Origin: Sphingobacterium griseoflavum
Lineage (GTDB): Bacteria > Bacteroidota > Bacteroidia > Sphingobacteriales > Sphingobacteriaceae
Length of the DNA: 64,000 bases
NCBI RefSeq assembly: GCF_014653155.1
Contig: NZ_BNAF01000004.1
Coordinates: 248,001 to 312,000 of the forward strand
Reading direction: 5' to 3'
Position numbers and translations under genes: made by a program. This document shows, in pieces, positions 1-9,529 of this stretch (the first letter of the stretch is position 1; every line of letters starts with the position of its first letter). The notes under the pieces were generated by a model. The model was given only the letters and a program-made list of their open reading frames with translations, had not been told where the DNA came from and searched no databases.

Positions 1-668
1 TGGATACCCAACCAGCAGCTGGCTATCGCGCGCTCTTCGCTCCACGTATCAGACGAGCACTATTGATCGGAATCTTGCTTCCTGTATTCTCGCAATTTAG
101 CGGAATAAATGCCATTATCTATTATGGACCGACCATATTAAGCAATGCAGGTATCCCTTTAAGCAATTCACTCTATAGTCAGGTGATTTTTGGTGTCGCA
201 AATATGATGTTCACACTGTTGGCTATTTGGAAAGTAGATCAATGGGGACGTAGGCCGCTGTATCTTTTGGGGACGGCTGGTGCTGCCATTTCCTTATTGG
301 CAACGGGTCTTTGTTTTTACATGGGTGCGGTAGGCAGTATCTGGCTTTTGCTTTCCGTATTGATGTTTTTGGCTTGTTTCGCCTGCTCTATTGGTCCGTT
401 AAAATTTGTTGTGGCGTCAGAAATATTCCCAAATGCTATTCGCGCGCGCGCCTTGGCGTTTAGTGTAACGCTGATGTGGATTGCGGATACGGCTGTGGGA
501 CAAATCACACCGCTTTTATTACAGCACATAGGGAATGCGGGCACGTTTTGGGTTTTCGCCACCTGTTGTATCGCCGCTTTTGTGGTCGTCTATCGCCTTC
601 TTCCGGAAACGAAAGGAAAATCGTTGGAAGAGATCGAGGAAGGTTGGAACAGCCAAAGGAATAATTGA
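1..668 (+). CDS. Sugar porter (MFS) transporter, 3' part
   Basis: C-terminal part (about 220 residues) of a major facilitator superfamily sugar transporter of the inner membrane, XylE/GLUT type. The frame is open from base 3 with no stop, so the true start lies before the window. The sequence shows several hydrophobic segments, the inter-helix motif D-x-W-GRR (bases 237-257) and the C-terminal PETKG motif that marks sugar porters. It ends 59 bases before a GH92 gene on the same strand. Import of a monosaccharide released by the following mannosidases is a reasonable inference, but the substrate cannot be read from this part. Confidence 0.9.
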   Translation, partial: DTQPAAGYRALFAPRIRRALLIGILLPVFSQFSGINAIIYYGPTILSNAGIPLSNSLYSQVIFGVANMMFTLLAIWKVDQWGRRPLYLLGTAGAAISLLATGLCFYMGAVGSIWLLLSVLMFLACFACSIGPLKFVVASEIFPNAIRARALAFSVTLMWIADTAVGQITPLLLQHIGNAGTFWVFATCCIAAFVVVYRLLPETKGKSLEEIEEGWNSQRNN

Positions 669-727
669 AACCCTGCATCTGCAAATAAGAAGGATGGGGG
701 CGCTTTGCACCTGTAAACCGATAAAAT

Positions 728-3064
728 ATGAAAAAATTACTGTTATGCTGTTTTTCGCTTTTGCTGGTAACAGCACTTTTTGCTCAGGCAGACCATGATT
801 TGCTGGCCTATGTCGACCCGCGCATCGGGACAGCACATGCGCGCTGGTTTTATTTCACCCCGGGATCGAGTCCCTTCGGGATGGCAAAACCCGCTCCTTC
901 AACAGACGCTTCATACGGCAACAAATCTGGTTGGGAAGCTGTAGGCTACGACGCCCGGCATCGTTCTATAGAGGGTTTTGCCAATTTTCACGAATTTCAG
1001 ATAGGAGGGGTGGTGTTTGCACCAATGGTCGGAGAGCTTAAGACGGTTCCGGGTAGGCTGGAAGATCCGGATAAAGGTTACCGGATGACGTTTAATAAGG
1101 ATGATGAATTGGCCTCTCCGGGGTATTATTCGATCAAGTTTCGGAAGGAACGGATCCAGGCCGAGCTAACCTCCACGAAAAGAGTCGCTTTTCATCGCTA
1201 TACCTTCCCAGAAACGGAAGAAGCAATTATTCTCTTCGACATTGGAAAACAACAGGGCGAAAGTGGACCTGTGGAAAATGCCGAGGTATACTTGACGACC
1301 GACGGCCGAATTGAAGGCTATGTCGCCACGTTACCAGCCTACGTGCAGAAATACCAACCCGCCGCTACGGTCAAAATGTTTTTTTCGGTGGAACTAAGCA
1401 AGCAGCCGAAAGCCTATGGTGCATGCAACGGCAGTAGCATAACTCCGGGCGAAAATAGCAGCACAGGTAAAGGCGCCGGCCTTTATCTTCGATTTTCGAC
1501 TTCCCAGCAGGAAAGTATTGTTCTCAAGGCAGGCCTTTCCTATACCTCAGTGGCCAATGCCCGTGCCAATCTGCGCGCAGAAGCGGCTGCACTGTCGTTT
1601 GATGCCGCTCGCGCGCAGGCAGAGCAGGACTGGGCAGAACATCTTGGCCGGATTCGTGTGCAGTCGAGCAGCAAGGTGGATATGGTCAAATTTTACACCG
1701 GCCTGTACCATGCTTTGTGTGGAAGAGGATTGGCAAGTGATATCAACGGCGCCTACCCTAAAAATGATGGAACGGTTGGGCAGATCCCACTGGACGCCTC
1801 CAATATTCCTCTGCATCATCATTATAATACAGACGCTATTTGGGGAGCCTTTTGGAACTTGACGCAGCTTTGGACGCTCGCTTATCCGGAATACTATTCC
1901 GACTGGGTAAAAAGTCAGCTGTTGGTTTACAAAGATGCCGGCTGGCTAGGTGATGGCATCGCGAACAGCCGTTATGTTTCTGGCGTGGGCACAAACTTCG
2001 TAGGCCTAGCGCTGGCCTCGGCCTACACATCGGGTATTCGCGATTTTGACGTCGAGCAAGGTTATGCGGCAGCGCTAAAAAATGAGCTACAGTATCAAGA
2101 TCGACCTTTCGGTGCTGGAAAAACAGACGTGGACCGCTTCCTAAAATATGGTTATGTCAACCATCTCGATGATGGTTCGGGTTTTGATGAGCGCTGGCGT
2201 TTCTCCGCATCACATACGCTGGAATATGCATATAGTGCTTATGCGGTAGGGCAGTGGGCAAAACTATTGGGAAAAAGAAATGATCAGCGTAAATTATTAC
2301 GGCTTAGCCAAGCCTGGCAAAATATTTTTGATAGGCAATCACGTTTTATACGTCCCAAAGATGCCGAAGGTAAGTTTATCGATAATTTCAAGCCAGCGGA
2401 AGCCTGGCGTGGTTTTCAGGAGGGTAACGCGTGGCAGTATAGTTTTTATGTGCCTCATCAACCAGAGCAATTGGTGAAAGCCATTGGTCGGGAAAGGTTT
2501 GTGGCCCGGCTCGATAGTATATTTTCGGTGTCCCAACAAAATAAATTTGGCGGAGGAACCACGTTGGATGCCTTCTCAGGTCTGGAAGGGCTTTACAACC
2601 ATGGAAATCAGCCCAGTCTGCATATCGCTTGGTTGTTTAACTTTGCCGGCAAACCTTCACTTACCCAAAAATGGGTTCGACAGATCTTAAACGAATTTTA
2701 TGGTGCCGACCAGATACATGGTTATGGCTACGGACAGGATGAGGACCAGGGGCAACTGGGCGCTTGGTATGTGCTCGCCGCGATGGGGCTATTCGATGTA
2801 AAGGGATTCACCGATCCACAGGCAGAGTTGGGCATCGCTGCTCCGCTATTCGATTCAATAAGAATAAAGGGTAACCCAAGCTACTTCAGTGGCCGTGATT
2901 TCGAGATCAAAGTGCTAGGCAATAGGGAAGAGACTAGCTATGCGCAATCGTTTACCTTAAATGGAAAGCGTTTGAAGAAACCATTCATTCGACTCAGCGA
3001 TATCCAAGCAGGCGGAAAACTTGTGATAGAACTGGGAAGCCAGCCAACAGATAAATATGAATAG
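728..3064 (+). CDS. GH92 alpha-mannosidase-like glycoside hydrolase
   Basis: Secreted 778-residue glycoside hydrolase family 92 protein. GH92 enzymes are calcium-dependent inverting exo-alpha-mannosidases acting on N-glycans and yeast mannan. A signal peptide (about residues 1-20, ending LFAQA) is visible. The catalytic (alpha/alpha)6 part carries the family motifs T-L-E-Y-A-Y near residue 499 (the Glu fits the general acid), E-G-N-A-W-Q-Y, and a C-terminal D-E-D-Q-G-Q stretch where well-studied members have N-D-D-x-G-Q-M. That difference puts it in a divergent branch, so linkage preference is uncertain. It sits between a sugar porter and a second GH92, probably in one operon. Confidence 0.9.
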   Translation: MKKLLLCCFSLLLVTALFAQADHDLLAYVDPRIGTAHARWFYFTPGSSPFGMAKPAPSTDASYGNKSGWEAVGYDARHRSIEGFANFHEFQIGGVVFAPMVGELKTVPGRLEDPDKGYRMTFNKDDELASPGYYSIKFRKERIQAELTSTKRVAFHRYTFPETEEAIILFDIGKQQGESGPVENAEVYLTTDGRIEGYVATLPAYVQKYQPAATVKMFFSVELSKQPKAYGACNGSSITPGENSSTGKGAGLYLRFSTSQQESIVLKAGLSYTSVANARANLRAEAAALSFDAARAQAEQDWAEHLGRIRVQSSSKVDMVKFYTGLYHALCGRGLASDINGAYPKNDGTVGQIPLDASNIPLHHHYNTDAIWGAFWNLTQLWTLAYPEYYSDWVKSQLLVYKDAGWLGDGIANSRYVSGVGTNFVGLALASAYTSGIRDFDVEQGYAAALKNELQYQDRPFGAGKTDVDRFLKYGYVNHLDDGSGFDERWRFSASHTLEYAYSAYAVGQWAKLLGKRNDQRKLLRLSQAWQNIFDRQSRFIRPKDAEGKFIDNFKPAEAWRGFQEGNAWQYSFYVPHQPEQLVKAIGRERFVARLDSIFSVSQQNKFGGGTTLDAFSGLEGLYNHGNQPSLHIAWLFNFAGKPSLTQKWVRQILNEFYGADQIHGYGYGQDEDQGQLGAWYVLAAMGLFDVKGFTDPQAELGIAAPLFDSIRIKGNPSYFSGRDFEIKVLGNREETSYAQSFTLNGKRLKKPFIRLSDIQAGGKLVIELGSQPTDKYE

Positions 3065-3190
3065 ACATCTTTCTCTTTCTGACCCTGTAATGTTCATTTC
3101 TACCTGCTTTTCTTTTTATTGGAGTAAAAGTAGTTAGGTGGTATGGGCTAAACAAAACCGGTAAGAAAAAGTGAGGTAAACCAAGATACT

Positions 3191-6100
3191 ATGATGCAAG
3201 ATTTCAAGACGATATGTCACCAGCCATATCTTGTCATGTGGCTGCTTAGTTTGATGATTTCGGCTACCGTGCAGGGACAGACAATTTGGTCAATAGGTCA
3301 ATTGGATGGGAAAAGCGATGAGTTCGCACTCGCTCCAAACGGTTATATGCGTTTTTTGGAGGAAGATTTTGGATGGGAAGATCGGTTTTATCTAATTGGA
3401 AAATCATCTCCTGAAAAGGATTGGCCGTATGTATTGCCAGGGCCAGCTGACTCTTGGGGAGGGACGGGCCCGACATCCGGCCTACGTTCGCATCAGCTCC
3501 ATATCCTTTTCGAACCGATATTTCCCCTAGCTGGCGATGCATACACGTTCATTACCGATGTTTTGGCTTTTAACGGGAAGAATCCGCCCCTGTTGAAGGT
3601 GACGGTTAATGGAGCAGATTTCAAGTTCAGACTACCGAAGACCAACGATGATAGCGGCCTAAACGTAGCGACAAGCGATCAGCAAGGTGCAACGTACCGG
3701 GTGCCCATTCCTGCGCATTTGCTGCGTCGGGGAGGCAATGTGATCCAGCTGACCATATTAGAGGGGAGTTGGCTGGTATTCGATGATGTGCGTTTGGAGG
3801 GGGCCGGTGCCACCCGTCCGCTTCCCTCGAATGAAGTTTTTCTACGCGGCGTGCAAGCAGCAGACTATACGCTGTATGAGGGAAAAACTCGTGTGCAGCC
3901 GTTGCTCGTGGATCTTGAACATTTGTCCGGAACACCAAAGGTTTCGGTGCGTATAGATGGCAAGCATGTATTAGGTCGACAACTCGATACAGGCCGATAT
4001 ATCTTGGAGGTGCCTATGCCTCTTTCAAAAACGGAAACGAAACGTCACTGGCAGCTGTACGTGGGAAGAAGTTTACTATGGGAAGGGGAGGTTACGACTG
4101 CGGATAAACCGCTACGTTCGTCGAGCGGATATGTCGACACGCGCGTGGGTACGGCGCATTCGCGCTGGATGATTGCACCGGGACCGTGGATGCCGTTCAG
4201 TATGGTGAAGCTAAGTCCGGACAATCAAGATGCGGGCTGGATGGCCGGCTATGATCCCACGATAGAGAGCATTGGTACGTTTAGTCATATCCACGAGTGG
4301 ACGATGGCCGGACTGGGGATGATGCCGGCAAGCGGAGAGATGAAGTATACGGTTGGCAGCCAATATGATCCCAATAGCGGATATCGTTCAGAAATTGATA
4401 AAAGCACAGAGGAGGCACCCATCGGCTATTATAAGGTGATGCTTAAAAAATATGGTATTGAGGCCGAGCTGACCTCCACCACGCGATGCGGTTTTCAGCG
4501 TTATACCTACCCCAAAGGAGTCGATGGCCGGGTTATGATTGATTTAAGTATTCCGGCTGAGTACCCATATCACATCCGGCAGTTTAAAATCAGGAAAGTA
4601 GGGCCCCGCCGTTTGGAGGGATATAGTGTACAGCAAACCAAAGATGCGTGGGCGGGAGGCGTAGACCAAGATTATACTTTGCATTTTGTTATTGAATTTG
4701 ATCAGGATATCAAGCATTTTGCCGGATGGATTGACGGTCATGAACAGCTTGGTGAAACGGTAGCTGGCAGCGCAGTAGGCAGTGCCGGAGCGTACGTGGT
4801 TTTTGATACCCAGCGGCATCCCGTTGTGCAGGCGCGATCCGGCATTTCGTTAGTGAGCATCGACGGGGCGGCGGCCAATTTAGTAACGGAGATCGCACAG
4901 CCCTTCGGTTGGAATTTTGAAGCGGTGCGTCTGGCTCATGTGGCAAGCTGGGATGCTTTAATGAGCAGATTACAGGTCTCTTCGGACGATAGCCGAGAGA
5001 AAGGACGCTTTTATAACAATATGTACCGCGCGCTGTGCAGCAGAAATACCTGGAGTGATGTTGATGGTGCTTGGATCGATGCAAGCGAACAACGGCAGCA
5101 GCTGGCCAACCCGCAAGATGTGGCTCTTGGTTGCGATGCTTTTTGGAATACCTTTTGGAACTTAAATCAGTTTTGGAACCTAGTGACGCCCGAATGGTCT
5201 TCTAGGTGGGTCAAGTCGCAGCTGGCCATGTACGATGCGCATGGTTATTTGGCAAAAGGACCTGCCGGTATGGAGTATATCCCGGTGATGGTTGCAGAGC
5301 ACGAGATCCCGCTGATAGTGGGTGCCTATCAAATGGGGATACGTGATTTCGATGCGCAAAAGGCCTTTGATGCCGTATATAGGATGCAAACTACACCAGC
5401 GGTCAACGTAGGAAAAGGCAGGGCGGGCAACGAAGATCTAGTGGCTTATTTAACGCATCAGTACGTACCCTATGATAAGGGTCGTTTTAGCAATAGCCTC
5501 GAGTATGCATATGATGATTGGACGGTGGCGCAGTTCGCGAAGGCTTTGGGAAAGGAACAGGAATATGGCATGTTTCAGCAACGCGGTGGATGGTGGAAAA
5601 ATGTGATCGACACGGTGTCGGGATTTGCACGCATGCGTAAATCAGACGGATCATGGTTGCCAGATTTCGATGCTTTTAAATCGGGTGCCAATAAGCACTA
5701 CGTGGAAGGGAATGCGTGGCAGTTGACGTTTTTTGTTCCACAAGATATCGCTGGATTGGCCGCCGTGATCGGCAAGCAGCGTTTTTCCGATCGGTTGGAG
5801 TGGGGTTTTCAAGAAAGCTATACTTGGCGCTTCAATGCGCCAAACGATGCGTATTGGGATTATCCGGTGATACAGGGCAACCAGCAATCGATGCACTTTT
5901 CGTTTTTGTTTAACCATATCGGCAAACCTTGGTTGACCCAGCGATGGAGTCGAGCCATCATCGATCGCTACTACGGATTCGATGTCGCCAATGCTTATCT
6001 AGGTGATGAAGACCAAGGACAAATGAGTGCATGGTTTATCATGGCTGCGCTCGGACTGTTCCAAACGGATGGCGGCTGTCGAGTAGATCCACAGTACGAA

Positions 6101-6349
6101 ATTGGTAGTCCAATTTTTGAACAGGTAACCATCGACCTCGGCAATCAGTACGGTCGTGGCAAATCCTTTGTGATCGAGGCGAAAAATGCATCTCGCGCCA
6201 ATAAATATGTGCAAGCGGCGAAGCTTAATGGTAAACGGTTAAATCATTTTTTCTTCCCTGCGTCAGCACTGCTGCAGGGCGGTAAGCTAGAACTGGAAAT
6301 GGGCAATCAGCCGAATAGGAAATGGGGACTAGCCGGCTACATAAAATAA
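3191..6349 (+). CDS. Large GH92 alpha-mannosidase-like enzyme with N-terminal beta-sandwich
   Basis: 1052-residue secreted GH92 protein (ATG at 3191 or 3194; hydrophobic signal about residues 12-30). Residues of about 30-210 form an extra domain resembling the carbohydrate-binding beta-sandwich (domain III) of PL4 rhamnogalacturonan lyases. The GH92 part starts near residue 310 with a repeat of the first enzyme's opening motif (Y-V-D-T-R-V-G-T-A-H). S-L-E-Y-A-Y-D-D-W near residue 770 supplies the expected acid Glu, followed by E-G-N-A-W-Q and D-E-D-Q-G-Q-M-S-A-W. It is a paralogue of the upstream gene, 126 bases away. Alpha-mannosidase activity is inferred from the family, and the role of the extra domain is not known. 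Confidence 0.88.
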   Translation: MMQDFKTICHQPYLVMWLLSLMISATVQGQTIWSIGQLDGKSDEFALAPNGYMRFLEEDFGWEDRFYLIGKSSPEKDWPYVLPGPADSWGGTGPTSGLRSHQLHILFEPIFPLAGDAYTFITDVLAFNGKNPPLLKVTVNGADFKFRLPKTNDDSGLNVATSDQQGATYRVPIPAHLLRRGGNVIQLTILEGSWLVFDDVRLEGAGATRPLPSNEVFLRGVQAADYTLYEGKTRVQPLLVDLEHLSGTPKVSVRIDGKHVLGRQLDTGRYILEVPMPLSKTETKRHWQLYVGRSLLWEGEVTTADKPLRSSSGYVDTRVGTAHSRWMIAPGPWMPFSMVKLSPDNQDAGWMAGYDPTIESIGTFSHIHEWTMAGLGMMPASGEMKYTVGSQYDPNSGYRSEIDKSTEEAPIGYYKVMLKKYGIEAELTSTTRCGFQRYTYPKGVDGRVMIDLSIPAEYPYHIRQFKIRKVGPRRLEGYSVQQTKDAWAGGVDQDYTLHFVIEFDQDIKHFAGWIDGHEQLGETVAGSAVGSAGAYVVFDTQRHPVVQARSGISLVSIDGAAANLVTEIAQPFGWNFEAVRLAHVASWDALMSRLQVSSDDSREKGRFYNNMYRALCSRNTWSDVDGAWIDASEQRQQLANPQDVALGCDAFWNTFWNLNQFWNLVTPEWSSRWVKSQLAMYDAHGYLAKGPAGMEYIPVMVAEHEIPLIVGAYQMGIRDFDAQKAFDAVYRMQTTPAVNVGKGRAGNEDLVAYLTHQYVPYDKGRFSNSLEYAYDDWTVAQFAKALGKEQEYGMFQQRGGWWKNVIDTVSGFARMRKSDGSWLPDFDAFKSGANKHYVEGNAWQLTFFVPQDIAGLAAVIGKQRFSDRLEWGFQESYTWRFNAPNDAYWDYPVIQGNQQSMHFSFLFNHIGKPWLTQRWSRAIIDRYYGFDVANAYLGDEDQGQMSAWFIMAALGLFQTDGGCRVDPQYEIGSPIFEQVTIDLGNQYGRGKSFVIEAKNASRANKYVQAAKLNGKRLNHFFFPASALLQGGKLELEMGNQPNRKWGLAGYIK

Positions 6350-6389
6350 CGTAAACAGAACCCTATCCATAAAATCACGATGTGACTAT

Positions 6390-6770
6390 CTAGCTGGGGC
6401 TCGAAAGCGCAAATGTTTTTATTCTTTTTATTGTTGCTTTTGCGCTGTGCGATGAAAATTCGTAGAAGTCGGCAAAGTGTATCGTTTCATTGGAAAGCTT
6501 TAACTGCCCACAGGCGGAACCGAGCTTTCCGTGCGACAGTACATCCTGCAATTCGAAAGATATCACCGAAAGGTTGGCATTTTTTTCGATAAAATCCCGA
6601 ACAGCATCATGCCCATGCATCATCTGTTCACCAATGATTTCCCACTGTATATCTTCGTGCAAAAAGCTTAATGCGCTGGCTATGTCCGAAGCGGCATAGG
6701 CCAAATTGAAATCGGCGATAAATTGCATTTTCGGCGAATTTCCGCAATAGTTTGGTACGCTAGTTTTCAT
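6390..6770 (-). CDS. SnoaL/NTF2-like protein
   Basis: 126-residue cytoplasmic protein with the small alpha+beta cone fold pattern of SnoaL/NTF2-like proteins (F-x-x-A-x-x-x-x-D, L-H-E-D-I-Q-W-x-I, G-H-D-A-V-R-D-F). Family members range from ketosteroid-isomerase-like enzymes to stress proteins without known activity, so no reaction is assigned. An internal Met at residue 15 (6728) is an alternative start. The longer start overlaps the stop of a 34-codon reading frame as ATGA, which favours 6770 if that frame is real. It is the last gene of the minus-strand small-protein cluster. Confidence 0.75.
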   Translation of the reverse strand: MKTSVPNYCGNSPKMQFIADFNLAYAASDIASALSFLHEDIQWEIIGEQMMHGHDAVRDFIEKNANLSVISFELQDVLSHGKLGSACGQLKLSNETIHFADFYEFSSHSAKATIKRIKTFALSSPS

Positions 6771-6871
6771 CGTGTATCTGTTTGTAATTTGGCGCCTGCT
6801 TTTTTTGCAGAGGCAATGCAGCAGGGGCAGCCGTATGTTGGCATTTTTTTGAGATCGTTCACCTCCAGCAT
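6767..6871 (-). CDS. Possible 34-residue Cys-rich small protein (C-P-C-C)
   Basis: Short reading frame starting ATG at 6871 and ending TGA at 6767-6769, where the stop overlaps the ATG of the SnoaL-like gene (ATGA), an arrangement typical of translational coupling. The peptide carries a G-C-P-C-C-I motif in its centre followed by a Lys/Ala-rich tail, which would suit metal binding. I do not recognise a family and there is no second line of evidence, so this is tentative. Confidence 0.3.
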   Translation of the reverse strand: MLEVNDLKKMPTYGCPCCIASAKKAGAKLQTDTR

Positions 6872-6932
6872 CGTCCTATCCGAGAGCCGCTGGCTATATC
6901 AAAGCCTGTTTCAAATGTGGTTTGAGAACGTA

Positions 6933-7490
6933 TTAGCCGACATTTTTTGCTAGTTCCAACAACTTTTGATACGTGTTTAAATTACGTCCTGTGGCAGTTA
7001 CCTGTAGTTTTTTTTCAAAATAACTATTGCTCAGCTTTGCTTTCGCGGCACCTTCTGGCAAATAAAAGTAGAGGATATTGCCTACGAGAGCAAAGGTTTC
7101 GCTTCCGTGATCCGCAGTTTGCAGTGTATCGACTAGAACTTGCTGGGGCGTTTTATCCAGTACCGTGATAAACAGCCTATTTGGCAGCAGCTCGCCTGTT
7201 ATCGGAATTGTGCGAAGCGCCCGTTCAATAAATTCGGCATCGACAACGAAGGTGTGTATCGCGAGACCAAATTTATCCAAGATGAGTTGTTGCACTTTTT
7301 GTCGGACAAGATCAGCTGTATCGCTCGATGCCAGTAAGATGTTTCCGCTTTGTATGTAGGTGCTCACATGCTGGAATCCGACATGGACTAACTCCTGCCG
7401 TAGGTCGGACATTTTGATGATGTTCTTTCCGGCTACGTTGACGGCACGAAGGAGTACCACATATGTAAATAACGTGTTTTCTATACGCAT
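6933..7490 (-). CDS. DUF1697 domain protein
   Basis: 185 residues, whole-length match to the DUF1697 pattern: an N-terminal Y-V-V-L-L-R-A-V-N-V-A-G-K-N block, the M-x-x-L-R-x-x-L segment, and the Y-I-Q-S-G-N-I-L-L block near residues 45-53. The family is a widespread cytoplasmic alpha/beta protein without established biochemistry. It is one of many small single-domain genes on the minus strand here. Start chosen at the ATG that gives the usual family length. Confidence 0.85.
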   Translation of the reverse strand: MRIENTLFTYVVLLRAVNVAGKNIIKMSDLRQELVHVGFQHVSTYIQSGNILLASSDTADLVRQKVQQLILDKFGLAIHTFVVDAEFIERALRTIPITGELLPNRLFITVLDKTPQQVLVDTLQTADHGSETFALVGNILYFYLPEGAAKAKLSNSYFEKKLQVTATGRNLNTYQKLLELAKNVG

Positions 7491-7685
7491 CTTTTTTCTT
7501 TAAGGTTTTCTGCATAAATTTAAAGAACCTTTTGGCAAGATGGAGGCCATATTACTGATATGTCTCCAAGAACATCACCAGGTTTATCCATCCAACAGTT
7601 TGTTTTTTCATCTGCTCGGGGCCTTCGGATCTGTGGTCCAGCAGTTGGAACGTTTTATCTGCTGTAGGCATGGTCTTTTTATCTG

Positions 7686-8510
7686 TTAGGAAAGTAATGC
7701 CGCGATATCAATCTTGTTCATTTTCATCAATGCTTTGTTGGCTGCAGGATTCGAGCGCAAAATTTCATCAATGTTGTGGGGTACAATTTGCCAGCTTACG
7801 CCATAGGGGTCTCTGCACCATCCACAACGGCTTTCTTCGCCATCTTTGGTCATTGCCGCCCAATAATAGTCAATTTCTTCCTGATCTTGACAAGGAATCA
7901 CCAAGGAAATGCCCTCATTGAAGGTGAAATCCTGCGTTACACCACTGTCCATAGCCATAAGCGTAAAGCCATGGATAATAAATTGTGCATGCATCACCTG
8001 TCCCTGCATATCACCATCGGGGTAGTGCACGCTTCCTTGCTCAATAAAGTCGCTGAAAACCGTTTTGTAAAATGCGATGGCTGCTTCGCATTTCCCCTGT
8101 TGTGGCCCGCAGAACATCAAGGTCGGCACAATAGCTTGTTGGTTAACGTCTGCTAACGTTCCCAAGTAAAGTTGCCAAGACACCTTGTTCTTGTCGATCA
8201 GCCAGCCATAGTGGGGACTCCAAGGATAGGCTTGTAGGGGCATCATGACTTCGCCCTGATCGCTCAACATGGCCCACAAGCGATCAATCTCCTCTGTCGT
8301 TTCGCAGATCACCATAAAGGAAATGGAAGCATTGGGCGTAAAGTATGGCCCTCCATTGATACCGATAAAGGGCACGCCATCTAGCTTGGCCGATACCACC
8401 ACCGGATTGCTCTCGATAATCGAGCTGTTCTGGAATGTGTCTACGTAATCGTTAAAGGCTTCCTTGGCCGCTTCGCTAAACCATATCGCCGGGTAAATAG
8501 CTTTTGTCAT
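7686..8510 (-). CDS. Two-domain PhnB-like VOC protein
   Basis: 274 residues made of two tandem PhnB/3-dmu-9 type glyoxalase-fold (VOC) domains, about residues 5-120 and 128-255. Both have the P-x-L/I-x-F opening, F-Y-x-x-x-F and the D-P-Y-G-V-S-W-Q (second) or N-K-V-S-W-Q (first) ending. Such proteins bind small molecules or metal ions. Some are annotated as methyltransferases by old similarity, without support. Function unknown. Lies 18 bases after the DUF6265 gene on the same strand. Confidence 0.85.
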   Translation of the reverse strand: MTKAIYPAIWFSEAAKEAFNDYVDTFQNSSIIESNPVVVSAKLDGVPFIGINGGPYFTPNASISFMVICETTEEIDRLWAMLSDQGEVMMPLQAYPWSPHYGWLIDKNKVSWQLYLGTLADVNQQAIVPTLMFCGPQQGKCEAAIAFYKTVFSDFIEQGSVHYPDGDMQGQVMHAQFIIHGFTLMAMDSGVTQDFTFNEGISLVIPCQDQEEIDYYWAAMTKDGEESRCGWCRDPYGVSWQIVPHNIDEILRSNPAANKALMKMNKIDIAALLS

Positions 8511-8528
8511 CGTCTCGTGTTTTTCGTT

Positions 8529-9002
8529 TTAATCGGTTGACTTGTGTGGTACGCGCTGCATTTTGTAGCTAACTTCCTGCGTTTCGTTTTTCAGGTAGAT
8601 CTGAATGTCGTTATCGCTGAGCAGCTCGTAGATAATAATTTGAGGGAAATCGTTAGCTGGATTCTCGTAGATCCATTGCATCCCTGCTTTTCGCTGTAAA
8701 AACGAGAACGTCTCTCCATCATGCTGTCCAGGTATATTTACCTTACACCAAACGCTGTCTTTTTCCTGCACGATCTCCATGTATTCAAGTACTTTGGGAA
8801 GCTCGTTGTTTTTTGTATAGGAAAAGCCTTTTAACAAGTTGCCGTTCATCCGGTCCCAATGCTCATAGCTTTCTTTGCCCTCAACTTTCCAGTCGCCCGT
8901 TAGAAAGGTTGGTAAATCCTGTGCACGGCCGCTGAGGGGGAGGAGCAGGCCTAGTAAAAAGATGGCTATGTAGTGCTGTAAGAAATCGATCGCCTGTTGC
9001 AT
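8529..9002 (-). CDS. DUF6265-like exported protein
   Basis: 157 residues. It begins with a hydrophobic segment (about residues 10-26) that looks like a signal peptide, followed by a lipocalin-like beta-rich part (F-L-T-G-D-W-K-V-E-G near residue 33; E-Y-M-E-I-V-Q-E-K). It fits the DUF6265 family of periplasmic Bacteroidetes proteins. No known activity. It starts 2 bases after the stop of the membrane-anchored SRPBCC gene, so the two are likely co-transcribed. Confidence 0.7.
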   Translation of the reverse strand: MQQAIDFLQHYIAIFLLGLLLPLSGRAQDLPTFLTGDWKVEGKESYEHWDRMNGNLLKGFSYTKNNELPKVLEYMEIVQEKDSVWCKVNIPGQHDGETFSFLQRKAGMQWIYENPANDFPQIIIYELLSDNDIQIYLKNETQEVSYKMQRVPHKSTD

Positions 9003-9004
9003 TA

Positions 9005-9523
9005 TTATTGCTCTAAAATACTTTTTAGACTTTGCAAGCCTGCCTCAAAGTCCTTATTCATGTCGTAAAAAAGGTTCATGAAATTGAATGGATAAGGCAT
9101 CTTACCATCAATTTCCCAAGTCACTTGACTCTGGGTAGGACTGAGCTCCTTCACCTCCATAAAGGAGGGGTTTGCGATATCTGTTCCTTGAAAGTAAAGG
9201 TTCATATCAATCCGCTTACCCGGCTCTATTTTAGTGATTACCTGTTTGCCGTCACCGACCTTTTTACTCTTCCATTCGTAAGTGAATCCCACGGTTCCAT
9301 CGGTACCGCTGTATTTCTTTTCAATGTTGGGATCCTGTTTAGACCAAGCGTCATAGTTGCCTTGGTTTTTAAGGGAGGATATGTAGGCAAACACTTCGGC
9401 GCTAGGGCGGTCAATGTTGATTTGGCTGCCCGCATGGAACGTTTTAGGCAAAAATAATGCAACGATTAATACGAGGGCTATCAAGCCTATAATCGTGAAG
9501 AGGATGTACTTTAAGATTTTCAT
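9005..9523 (-). CDS. Membrane-anchored SRPBCC (START-like) protein
   Basis: 172 residues: one N-terminal transmembrane helix (about 4-25) followed by a single SRPBCC/polyketide-cyclase fold (I-N-I-D-R-P-S-A-E-V-F-A-Y-I-S near residue 37, W-x-x-D-P-N). The fold offers a hydrophobic ligand pocket. No substrate is known for this subgroup. Gene spacing of 2 and 6 bases to its neighbours points to an operon with the DUF6265 and DHFR-like genes. Confidence 0.85.
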   Translation of the reverse strand: MKILKYILFTIIGLIALVLIVALFLPKTFHAGSQINIDRPSAEVFAYISSLKNQGNYDAWSKQDPNIEKKYSGTDGTVGFTYEWKSKKVGDGKQVITKIEPGKRIDMNLYFQGTDIANPSFMEVKELSPTQSQVTWEIDGKMPYPFNFMNLFYDMNKDFEAGLQSLKSILEQ

Positions 9524-9529
9524 AATAGT

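Noticed and set aside
7552..7671. 39-codon frame before the PhnB-like gene region on the minus strand
   Set aside because: No family recognised and no coupling to a neighbour; not distinguishable from chance.
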